This document shows, one piece after another, positions 11,771 through 23,000 of a stretch of DNA of 64,000 nt. How positions within the stretch are numbered: position 1 is the stretch's first letter; each line of letters starts with the position of its first letter. Origin of the DNA: Gordius sp. MW1 (taxonomy: Eukaryota; Nematomorpha; Gordioida; Gordea; Gordiidae). The position numbers and the translations under genes were made by a program. The stretch lies in the NCBI GenBank assembly GCA_964036665.1, contig OZ038532.1:18999037-19063036 (forward strand), read 5' to 3'. The notes under the pieces are model-generated. The model worked only from the letters and a program-made list of their open reading frames with translations. It did no database searches and was not told the DNA's origin.

Positions 11771-11944
11771 TGTAATATCATAGATTTATACTTTGTATTT
11801 ATATATACGTTTAAGTTCGTTGTTCCTAGTGTAATATATACACGTTTTTTGAAAACACATGTTTTAGTTATTTTTGCATATTAATAAAAAGCTTCAGCGA
11901 TTTCTGAGTAGTTGATATACTACATTATAGTTAAGATTACTACA
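11771..11944 (+). repeat. 5' LTR of Ty3/gypsy copy 1
   Basis: A 174-bp repeat begins TGTAATATCATAG and ends ACTACA (TG...CA). It recurs at 16400-16574 with a few differences and one extra base. AATAAA lies inside near 11882. The sequence after it (TTTTATTGGCGCGGTAC) is where a primer-binding site should be, but I cannot match it to a tRNA by eye. Confidence 0.85.
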
Positions 11945-11979
11945 TTTTATTGGCGCGGTACTACATTTATTCTTTGGCC

Positions 11980-14900
11980 ATGGACATAATTCCTTGCTAC
12001 AATGGCACAGATAAGATTGATTCTTATATTTTTACCATTGAAAATATTTTTATGGCCAGGAATATTGAAAATTTGGATAAGAAGGCCACCACGCTGATAT
12101 TGGCGTATATGGGCCTATCTCACATCGAGAAGATAAGAACTTTTGTATACCCAAAGGATATTACTAAACTAAAATACAATGAATTGATTCAAATCATCAG
12201 AAAGGTATTTACTGTAAAAAATACCATTTTTCAAAATAGATTAATGTTTATTCGTTGCCTAAAAAATGATGGAAAGTCAATAAAAGATTATGCTTGAAAC
12301 AAATTGCAGAAGAATGTGACTTTTCTATACAACTTAATGAACGGTTGAGGGATCAATTTTTGCATGGAATACAGAATAAAACTTTTGAAATTGAAGTTAG
12401 AACAAGATGGCCAGATGCAGTTGATCCCGAAGGAAATGCAATTACGTTTGAAGATTTGTATAAAATTGCTGAAGCAATGGAATTAGCAAGAAATGAAGTA
12501 GTAACTCATGAAATAGATGTAATATATCAAAAGTCTAAGCCAAAATTTAGACATGTCACCACAAAGAAATTTCTCCACCAAGGATCAACATCTACTAAAA
12601 GATGTGAGAGATGTGGAAAGGTGCATGAAGTTAACAAGTGCCCAGCATTTAATAAAGAGTGCTACAAATGCCACAGAAGGGGACATTTTGCAAGATTTTG
12701 TCATACAGGATCTGTCAATATGATAAATACTTTACACGTAAAAAATTATACAAGTTTGGGGATGAAGAAACCCTATATCAAGGTTTGTATCAACCAAAAA
12801 CTATGCAAGATGCTTTTCGACACAGGAGCAGCAGTCTCAATTATAAACCAAGAAATTTATAATTTGATTCAGAATCCAACTCTTGAAGAATGCCCAAAAT
12901 TAAGATCTTTTGGATACCATCCAATACCAATCTTAGGAAAAACTAAAGTTACAGTTCAACTTGGTCTAAAAGTTTTGACATTACCTGTAGTGGTTACAAC
13001 AGCAAACGAAGGGGCAATTTTTGGCCTTGACTGGATAAAAGCGTTTGACCTTGACCTGCCGGGTGAGGTTTCATTAAACAAAATACAACAGGAATTAGAT
13101 TCCCTATTACTTACTCGGTATCCAACTATATTTAGCGATGGCCCCGGAGTTATTAAGAATTATAAAGTCAAAATATTTTTAAAAGATGAAAGCCAGCCAA
13201 TATCATTTCAACCCCGAAGGGTACCGTTTCCGTTAAGGCAAAAAGTAGAATTGGAATTAAAAAGGTTGGAGGACGAAAACATTATTAAACGAGTGGACCC
13301 ATCTTTAAGTGAAGTTAAATGGATCACACCAACGGTAAATGTTGTTAAAGGGAATGGTTCTATTCGAATCTGTGGGGATTTCAGAGTTACTTTGAACCCC
13401 TACCTTAGTACCAATGATCATATGTTGCCAACATTTGATGATCTAATTACAAAAATAGCTGGTGGTGAGAAATATACAGTGATAGATCTACGCGACGCGT
13501 ATTTACAAATGATGGTAGATGAAGAGAGTAGACAATTGTTAACAATTGCTACGCATGTTGGTCATTTTAGGTACAAACGTTTGCCATTTGGTTTAGCGAC
13601 GGCACCAAATCTTTTTCAACGATATATGGAAAACTTATTAAATGGAATTCCGCACACTGGGGTACTGTTAGATGATATTATAGTCACGGGGTTAAATCAA
13701 GATGACCATTTGAAAAATCTAAACGAGGTCCTAACAAGAATACAAAATGCTGGGCTGAAAGCAAAAAAGGAAAAAGTCAAATTTTTCCAAAACTCAGTTA
13801 TCTATCTAGGACATAAAATTGATTCGACAGGTATCCACCCTACAGAAGAACGCATTGAGTCAATTAAGAATTTCAAGATACCAGAAAATAAAAAGGAGCT
13901 ACGCTCATTTTTAGGTCTTGTAAATTATCAGGAACGGTTTATTCCTCGATTACACGAAAAATGTGTTCCACTACATGCCTTAACTGGTTCTACCATAATG
14001 TGGAGATGGACAATTCAGGAACAAAAAATTTTTGATGAAGTTAAGTTGATGCTTTCATCTACTGACACCTTAGTACCGTATAGTACAACGTTACCAGTTA
14101 ATCTTGCAGTTGATGCGTCCGAGACAGGTGTAGGCGCCGTGTTATCTCATGTTTTTCCCGACAAATCTGAAAGACCCATAGCTTATGCTTCTAGAACGTT
14201 GAGCCAATCAGAAAAAGATTATTCGACGATTGACCGTGAAGCTAGAGCCATAATTTTTGGAGTTGAGAAATTTAATCAGTATCTCAGAGGACGAAAATTT
14301 ACGTTAACAACGGACCACAAACCGTTAGAAAGAATTTTCGGTTGTAAAAGGGATCTACCCAAAATCGTTAATAACAGGCTGGTACGGTGGGCTTTACTAT
14401 TAAATTCATATCAATATGAAATTAAATATCGTATGGGTAAAAACAACAAATGTGCAGATGCTCTGTCTAGATTGACTACTCACGAAGATGGTGACGATGC
14501 AAATATAAACAATATTGGGTTATTAATGATCGAGGACTTAACACTGAATAGAGAAATGATTAAAAATGAAATAAAGACAGATCGTAGTTGTCTAGAATTA
14601 ATTCGTGCTATTGAGCGCAATTGGCGCATTGACATGTCCAAATTTCAGTTAGATATAAAAGGATATTTCAATAAACGTGAAGAGATTTCATACGAAAGTG
14701 GACTACTATTTCTAGGAAATAGGTTGATCATTCCGAAATCTTTACAGAATTTGGTTCTTCGGATTTTACATCAAGGACATCCTGGAATTACTGGGATGCG
14801 AAATGTTTGTCGCTATTATGTTTATTGGCCGAAAATGGATGAAGACATTGACAGACATGTAAAATCATGCGAAGGATGTCAAGAAGTGCGACCTCCAGAA

Positions 14901-16387
14901 AAGCAGGTACCGCTCTATCCATGGAATTTACCTGATCGTGTGTGGGACCGTGTGCACATTGATATAGCTGGTCCAATAGAAGGAAAATGGTGGTTAGTAT
15001 TAGTAGACTCATTCTCAAAATGGATTGAGGTAGCAACGGTAACTTCGACAACAACATCAGCCGTAATCAATCATCTACGGAATTGGTTCTGTAGATTTGG
15101 AATTCCGACGCAGATTGTGTCAGACAATGGACCACAATTTGCTGGACAAGAATTTTTCAAATTCTGTGTTTCAAATAATATTACTCACATAAAATCGACT
15201 CCTTATCATCCTAAAACCAATGGGCAGGCCGAAAGGATGATAAGGACGTTAAAAACAAGATATTATGCGGCGAGAAAACAGACTTGGAACAAAGAACTTT
15301 GTCTCCAACAGGTCTTGATAAGTTACAGAAACTCTCCTCAAGCGACGACGGGAAAAACCCCATCCGAATTATTTTTAGGAAGGAGATTACAAACCGCACT
15401 AGATTTAATAAAGCCGGATTTAAGAAACGTAATAAGGGAGAAGATATGGAAGCAGAAAACATATCACGATCAAAATGTACGTTTTAGGGAATTTGATGTT
15501 GGAGATCCAGTATGGATTCGCAACGAAATTAAGCCGGGATGGTACAAAGGGATTATTGTAGAACGGAAGGGCCACTAGAAGGAAAATGGTGGTTAGTATT
15601 AGTAGACTCATTCTCAAAATGGATTGAGGTAGCAACGGTAACTTCGACAACAACATCGGCCGTAATCAATCATCTACGGAATTGGTTCTGTAGATTTGGA
15701 ATTCCGACGCAGATTGTGTCAGACAATGGACCACAATTTGCTGGACAAGAATTTTTCAAATTCTGTTTTTCAAATAATATTACTCACATAAAATCGACTC
15801 CATATCATCCTAAAACCAATGGGCAGGCCGAAAGGATGATAAGGACGTTAAAAACAAGATATTATGCGGCGAGAAAACAGACTTGGAACAAAGAACTTTG
15901 TCTCCAACAGGTCTTGATAAGTTACAGAAACTCTCCTCAAGCGACGACGGGAAAAACCCCATCCGAATTATTTTTAGGAAGGAGATTACAAACCGCACTA
16001 GATTTAATAAAGCCGGATTTAAGAAACGTAATAAGGGAGAAGATATGGAAGCAGAAAACATATCACGATCAAAATGTACGTTTTAGGGAATTTGATGTTG
16101 GAGATCCAGTATGGATTCGCAACGAAATTAAGCCGGGATGGTACAAAGGTATTATTGTAGAACGGAAGGGCCACTATTCCTATAATGTCCGGACAGACGG
16201 TGGAACCAAAAGAAAACATGCTGATCAAATGAAGTTTAGGCTGCGATCACAGTTTATGCCAAGTTTAGAGACTGCGACAACAGGTTTGGAACAAAACATA
16301 GAAGGAGTTGAAAGTCCCCCTATATTGCGACGTTCAACAAGAATATCAAAACCACCAATACGATTCCACGATGAATTTAACTTTTAA
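11980..16387 (+). pseudogene. Ty3/gypsy gag-pol, copy 1 (disrupted)
   Basis: A gag-pol frame opens at ATG 11980. In order: gag; a CX2C...CX2CX4HX4C zinc-knuckle region (about 12600-12700); protease FDTGAA (about 12820); reverse transcriptase with LPFGLATAP and the active site LLDD (about 13590-13680); RNase H with VDAS, TIDREA and TTDHKPLE (about 14110-14330); integrase with an HHCC region (about 14770-14880) and catalytic D, D, E. Two lesions break it: a 7-nt deletion at 12293/12294 relative to copy 2, and a 599-bp tandem duplication that puts a stop at 15576. The true C-terminus (RRSTRISKPP) is at 16330-16380. No envelope gene is present. Confidence 0.92.
14977..16174 (+). repeat. 599-bp tandem duplication within integrase
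   Basis: The segments 14977-15575 and 15576-16174 are nearly identical, each starting TAGAAGGAAAATGGTGG and ending GGAAGGGCCAC. Differences are single bases (for example TGTGTTTCA near 15165 versus TGTTTTTCA near 15765). Because 599 is not a multiple of three, the first copy runs into a TAG at the junction. It covers the integrase catalytic core and part of the C-terminal domain. Confidence 0.95.
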
Positions 16388-16399
16388 AATAGGGAGAAA
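16388..16399 (+). other. Polypurine tract before shared LTR
   Basis: The purine-rich AATAGGGAGAAA lies directly before the LTR start TGTAATATC, the usual place of the plus-strand priming site in LTR retrotransposons. Confidence 0.7.
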
Positions 16400-16574
16400 T
16401 GTAATATCATAGATTTATACTTTGTATTTATATATACGTTTAAGTTCGTTGTTCCTAGTGTAATATATACACGTTTTTTGAAAACACATGTTTTAGTTGA
16501 TTTTTGCATATTAATAAAAAGCTTCAGCGATTTCTGAGTAGTTGATATACTACATTATAGATAAGAATACTACA
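16400..16574 (+). repeat. LTR shared by Ty3/gypsy copies 1 and 2
   Basis: 175-bp LTR almost identical to 11771-11944. It follows the polypurine tract of copy 1 and precedes the gag of copy 2, so it serves as 3' LTR of one and 5' LTR of the other. Confidence 0.88.
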
Positions 16575-16609
16575 TTTTATTGGCGCGGTACTACATTTAT
16601 TCTTTAACC

Positions 16610-18792
16610 ATGGACATAATTCCTTGCTACAATGGCACAGATAAGATTGATTCTTATATTTTTATCATTGAAAATATTTTTAGGGCCAGGAATATTGAAA
16701 ATTTGGATAAGAAGGCCACCACGCTGATATTGGCGTATATGGGCCTATCTCACATCGAGAAGATAAGAACTTTTGTATACCCAAAGGATATTACTAAACT
16801 AAAATACAATGAATTGATTCAAATCATCAGAAAGGTATTTACTGTAAAAAATACCATTTTTCAAAATAGATTAATGTTTATTCGTTGCCTAAAAAATGAT
16901 GGAGAGTCAATAAAAGATTATGCAACAAAATTGAAACAAATTGCAGAAGAATGTGACTTTTCTATACAACTTAATGAACGGTTGAGGGATCAATTTTTGC
17001 ATGGAATACAGAATAAAACTTTTGAAATTGAAGTTAGAACAAGATGGCCAGATGCAGTTGATCCCGAAGGAAATGCAATTACGTTTGAAGATTTGTATAA
17101 AATTGCTGAAGCAATGGAATTAGCAAGAAATGAAGTAGTAACTCATGAAATAGATGTAATATATCAAAAGTCTAAGCTAAAATTTAGACATGTCATCACA
17201 AAGAAATTTCTCCACCAAGGATCAACATCTACTAAAAGATGTGAGAGATGTGGAAAGGTGCATGAAGTTAACAAGTGCCCAGCATTTAATAAAGAGTGCT
17301 ACAAATGCCACAGAAGGGGACATTTTGCAAGATTTTGTCATACAGGATCTGTCAATATGATAAATACTTTACACGTAAAAAATTATACAAGTTTGGGGAT
17401 GAAGAAACCCTATATCAAGGTTTGTATCAACCAAAAACTATGCAAGATGCTTTTCGACACAGGAGCAGCAGTCTCAATTATAAACCAAGAAATTTATAAT
17501 TTGATTCAGAATCCAACTCTTGAAGAATGCCCAAAATTAAGATCTTTTGGATACCATCCAAAACCAATCTTAGGAAAAACTAAAGTTACAGTTCAACTTG
17601 GTCTAAAAGTTTTGACATTACCTGTAGTGGTTACAACAGCAAACGAAGGGGCAATTTTTGGCCTTGACTGGATAAAAGCGTTTGACCTTGACCTGCCGGG
17701 TGAGGTTTCATTAAACAAAATACAACAGGAATTAGATTCCCTATTACTTACTCGGTATCCAACTATATTTAGCGATGGCCCCGGAGTTATTAAGAATTAT
17801 AAAGTCAAAATATTTTTAAAAGATGAAAGCCAGCCAATATCATTTCAACCCCGAAGGGTACCGTTTCCGTTAAGGCAAAAAGTAGAATTGGAATTAAAAA
17901 GGTTGGAGGACGAAAACATTATTGAACGAGTGGACCCATCTTTAAGTGAAGTTAAATGGATCACACCAACGGTAAATGTTGTTAAAGGGAATGGTTCTAT
18001 TCGAATCTGTGGGGATTTCAGAGTTACTTTGAACCCCTACCTTAGTACCAATGATCATATGTTGCCAACATTTGATGATCTAATTACAAAAATAGCTGGT
18101 GGTGAGAAATATACAGTGATAGATCTACGCGACGCGTATTTACAAATGATGGTAGATGAAGAGAGTAGACAATTGTTAACAATTGCTACGCATGTTGGTC
18201 ATTTTAGGTACAAACGTTTGCCATTTGGTTTAGCGACGGCACCAAATCTTTTTCAACGATATATGGAAAACTTATTAAATGGAATTCCGCACACTGGGGT
18301 ACTGTTAGATGATATTATAGTCACGGGGTTAAATCAAGATGACCATTTGAAAAATCTAAACGAGGTCCTAACAAGAATACAAAATGCTGGGCTGAAAGCA
18401 AAAAAGGAAAAAGTCAAATTTTTCCAAAACTCAGTTATCTATCTAGGACATAAAATTGATTCGACAGGTATCCACCCTACAGAAGAACGCATTGAGTCAA
18501 TTAAGAATTTCAAGATACCAGAAAATAAAAAGGAGCTACGCTCATTTTTAGGTCTTGTAAATTATCAGGAACGGTTTATTCCTCGATTACACGAAAAATG
18601 TGCTCCACTACATGCCTTAACTGGTTCTACCATAATGTGGAGATGGACAGTTCAGGAACAAAAATTTTTTGATGAAGTTAAGTTGATGCTTTCATCTACT
18701 GACACCTTAGTACCGTATAGTACAACGTTACCAGTTAATCTTGCAGTTGATGCGTCCGAGACAGGTGTAGGCGCCGTGTTATCTCATGTTTT
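16610..18792 (+). pseudogene. Ty3/gypsy gag-pol, copy 2 (3'-truncated)
   Basis: ATG at 16610 opens an uninterrupted frame nearly identical to copy 1, but retaining the 7 nt deleted there, so gag and pol are fused. It covers gag, zinc knuckles (about 17245-17340), protease (FDTGAA near 17455), reverse transcriptase (LLDD near 18305) and the start of RNase H (VDASETGVGAVLSH near 18745). Similarity to copy 1 stops at about 18792. The frame then runs through unrelated sequence to a stop at 18880. Integrase and the 3' LTR are missing, so it cannot be autonomous. Confidence 0.92.
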
Positions 18793-19943
18793 TTGTTCGC
18801 AATATACATGTGTTCCGTCCAGACTTAAAACAAAGGCGTCATGCAATTTTCACACAATGTATGCACATATAAGTGTTTAATTCTAATTCATTTAATTTTT
18901 TAAGAAGTAAAATTTGGTTTAATTCGCCTTATTTATTCCCTAATCTACACTATTACTTATTTTTAATTTCTAAAATAAATATTTTCCATCTCATACTTTT
19001 TTTTTGCCTTATCTACGCTATTAATTATTTTTATAATACATAACTAATTCAAAACCATTCTTTTTTTGCTTCAAATAAAAATTTTATCCATTATATTCGA
19101 TAGCAAAGTAAGTTTTACTAATTGAAATAATTTTTTATTAACCTAAATGCATTAGCTAATCTATTAAAATTGTGACCATTTTTTAATAGTGGTTGAAAGA
19201 TTTTAGGATTGCATAAATTCGGGTCTAACGAACAAATTTAATTGATCGAGCCGGGAAGCTTGATTTGTTTATTAATAATTTCTCACAATTTTTAGATAAT
19301 AGCAAACTATTTTTCCAACGTTTAAAATTGTGATTCTTCAAAAAAATTAAATGCATCCTGAAAAAATGAAAATATTTAAAATAAAATATTTATACTTAAA
19401 GTTATCACAATAATAAAAACTCAGGTTAACCTAAGGTTTGAGGTAGGGGGTATAATTGACCTGGAGGTTTTTCATGTTTAGTTTCGGAATAAACCTTAGT
19501 TTAAGGTTTGGGTATTGAAAATCCTGGACCTGATCCCTCAGGTTTGGGATACAAAACCTAGGTTTTTATCATTAATATATAGCACTTTTTAATTACACAT
19601 ATAAACTAAACGATTTCCCATAATCTGTTTATGTATCATTTCATGATATAATATCAGTCAACATCAACATACATATGTTGTTGCAGACAAGCCAAATTAA
19701 AATAACGATATCGTATAGATTTTATAATCACATTCTATAAAACAATCGACGTTCAAAAACAGGAGACATACTTAAAAATAGAGTTTAACAACGTGTAGTA
19801 TATATTATTAAATCACGGCGAAGATGAAGATTGTGTTATAAATAAACTATAAATATACTATTACAAATGTAATTGTAAATGCCCTAATTCCCAATATCCA
19901 TCTCTAATCAAAAATGACTCCAATATTGCTGTGAGGTGAATGC
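18793..19943. other. AT-rich intergenic region with a MITE-like patch
   Basis: No gene is seen. Around 19415-19570 several AAGGTTT/AAACCTAGG motifs in both orientations (CTCAGGTTAACCTAAGG; CCTCAGGTTTGGGA) resemble the terminal motif of the foldback element at 8930-11719. No clean target duplication was found. Confidence 0.35.
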
Positions 19944-19949
19944 TTTATT
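19944..19949 (-). promoter_or_regulatory. Poly-A signal of CHID1-like gene
   Basis: AATAAA on the minus strand starts immediately after the TAA stop (19950-19952), with no spacer. It is the nearest canonical hexamer. If used, the 3' UTR would be only a few tens of bases. Confidence 0.5.
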
Positions 19950-20088
19950 TTAGAAGAGATCGTAAAAGTAATCGAGCCCCTGCCCGACTTCCCATATGGA
20001 GACGCCCACGTTCAGTTGATCTGCCATGTCGAGCCTTCGTTCTATGGAAGCCAATGTCGGATACAACAAGACTCTGGATTTGCCGTCC
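19950..20088 (-). CDS. CHID1: CHID1-like exon 10 (C-terminus)
   Basis: 139 nt after acceptor AATGCAG: DGKSRVLLYPTLASIERRL, then NVGVSIWEVGQGLDYFYDLF and TAA at 19950-19952. The ending is typical of the family. Confidence 0.94.
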
Positions 20089-23000
20089 CTGCATTATAGG
20101 GTAGAAATGAAGGATAGACATAAATTTATGCGAACATTTGTAGCATTATTAACCAATATCTTTCAGCCTTAAAAATATAAAAGTCACTAAATCAAACCCC
20201 AAAAGATTGATCTGGGTGCGGCTTAAGAGTCTTAAGTAACGGATTTGGCTCATTTTGAGAAGCAAAAAAAAGTTGAGTGATTTAATATAATTTTCCAATT
20301 TGATAAATTGGCTACATCATAGCCAACCATTTATAAGTTTATCTACCGCATTAAACCACAAGTTTAGGCATTCCCTATCTTCGACTCAATTAAAATTTAA
20401 TATTTAGACCATGTTCAAATACCGAGTCATTTACAAAAGCACAAAATGGCGCATAATTTTTAACTTTTATAGTTCCGATTTTAATAATGCGCTAATTTGC
20501 AGAAGTCATTTAATTGCGGGCACAACCTTGATACAGATTAGTTTATTCACTTTATTTCCAGATTGCCAAAACTTTGATATATATCCCAAGCAAGGTTGTC
20601 AATGAAATAAAATAGAGTTTATAGCTCAGAACGACCCATCCTTGGAGGAATTAGTCCCTTAATAAATAAACAAATCTTTATTTGTTTATTTTTTCAGATA
20701 ATCGGACAAATATCAAAATTCACTCGTTAAAAAGGGCTTGGAATGCACTAATTCAAGTTCACAGTTTGTCATTTAACCTGCGATAACGGCACAAAGATTC
20801 TTCCCAATCCTTGTTCCATTCACACGTGGGTGCGTACTTTTGCAGCTTTTCAACGTAGCTACTCCCTACGACATCCTCGGGCGGAGTCGTTATGGGTTCC
20901 TCTTGAGATGATGGTAATTCATAATCTTTGCCTAAAACAAACAAGGGAGGTATAAACGTAAATTTTCACTAAAAATGCATCCTTGATGGTCGCCGAGGAG
21001 CCAAATAAATATTATTTGGTTAGTAAACATGCTTTGCAGAGTCACCATTTGTCTACGGATTTCATAGACTAGATAGACTGCTCATCAACGCATAAAAATG
21101 TGTACCCTTTTTTCCACCATTTTGATGTTAACAAGGTTAAGTGGTGATCATATAGAAATTAGTAATTTTCGCAAATTAAATAATCTTAAAAAGGTAAATA
21201 AAAAAATATTGAATTGAGTAGATACCAAAAACAGCATTTTAAAATAAATATCATTTGCACAATACATAAAAATTAAAAACTGGGATTAAAGTTTGTTTTA
21301 TAATATAGCGCCATCAATAATTTGTACACAATTAATTTATTTACGTTTGTTTTAATTTATAAACTAGTGAGAAAGGTAAATTGACTGTTATAGGGAAAAA
21401 TTACGTTAAAATACACATGTTGCTCTCTTCAAAATGGAGGAAAATTTGACACACAATTAACCATTTGCAACATATGGCATGAGCAGTCTTCTAGTCCATG
21501 ATAGATTTATACCACTTACAGGTTAAAAAATTGAATAAATGTAATGTACTTTATAGGGAATCTATGTTAGGTACTGTTCATAAATTCCTTTTGTTAAAAT
21601 ATATAAACACCTTTTTAAGCATTAAATTCTTTTGTTAAATTATCACACACCACCACCAAATTTAATTTTCTTCCATAAAAATTTAATATATCTTCCTCTA
21701 TTTAGTTGTATCTGCTTGCTAAAAGCGGGCCTTCCTTTAAAATTAAATTATTGCTGGACTTAACCATTTAAACATAATAAGTACATAAGCAACAATCTTT
21801 TGGAGTTGATACGTAGAAATAATCAGGCCTTAACCAAAACATTGATGCGCAAAATTTATGGCATTAAAACCATTATTAGGCCTTAGCAACAAATCTAAAA
21901 TAATCCGATGGTAGAGAACTGCAAAGTCAATTTTTTCAACCCGAACCCGACTCGAAAGCATTTTAAAATTTTCAACCCGAACCCGACCCGAAAGCATTTT
22001 AAAATTTTCAACCCGACCCGAAAGCGTTTAAATATTTTTTACCGAATCCCTCCCGAACGCGTTTCAAACTTTGGCATCCAACGCGAGTGTAAGAAAAATT
22101 GCTGTGTGCCTGATGGGCGTGGCCAGAGGATAAGAGGGACGGGCAGCTGCCGCCCTCTAACCCCAAAAAATCTTAGAAATTTTATCAAATTATGGCTAAA
22201 ATTTAAAAAAATGGTTATTTTATCCTTCCCTTTATCATTATTGTCCCCCTCCCCAAGGCGGTGTGTAAAATTTAATCGACAAAAAGTGCGATTTACTAAA
22301 CTTATTGATACCACAGATTTTTATTACTAAATTTATGATTTAATATAGAGATGTATAATTATGGTTGCTTACAATATCGGGTTACATTAAATTTGTAATT
22401 TTGCAAATGAACCATTTAATAAATTTAAACTTACTTTTATTTATTTTATAAAAACATATATATGTAGTTTAAATTAATACTGAACTAGCACTTTACATTA
22501 TTTAAATACAATTTAAAAATATTATTTTGTTGATATATTTTACCTTATTCGAGTCAAATTTAAATTTGCGTCCAAATTAAAACAATCAGATTTAAAAATA
22601 CAAAAGGAATTTAATTAACTGAACGAATATTCTCCAATTATACATTTAGATATTTATTAAAAAATATCATACCTAAGAGCATTAATTTACCAGATATGCC
22701 CCGGGTATTTGGCATTGCACTTTAAATCCGACCCGACCCGACAGCATATTAAAAATTTCGACCCGAACCCGACTCGAAAGCATTTTAAAATTTTCGACCC
22801 AACCCGACCCGAAAACATTTTAAAATTTTTAACACGATAGGTAGGGTGGGGTTTCGTCACCCGTGCAGTTCTCTATCTGATGGTACCCAATCGTAATTAT
22901 AAAGCTAAAATAGCTGGAACAGACAAAAAATCAATACTAGTTAGCACTCTGTACTTTCTATTTATAAAAATACCGTGTCCCTTTTTCAAAGTCAAAAGGC

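Noticed and set aside
14788..16228. Minus-strand and alternate-frame ORFs within the Ty3/gypsy integrase
   Set aside because: They are shadows of the plus-strand pol frame and simply repeat with the 599-bp duplication.
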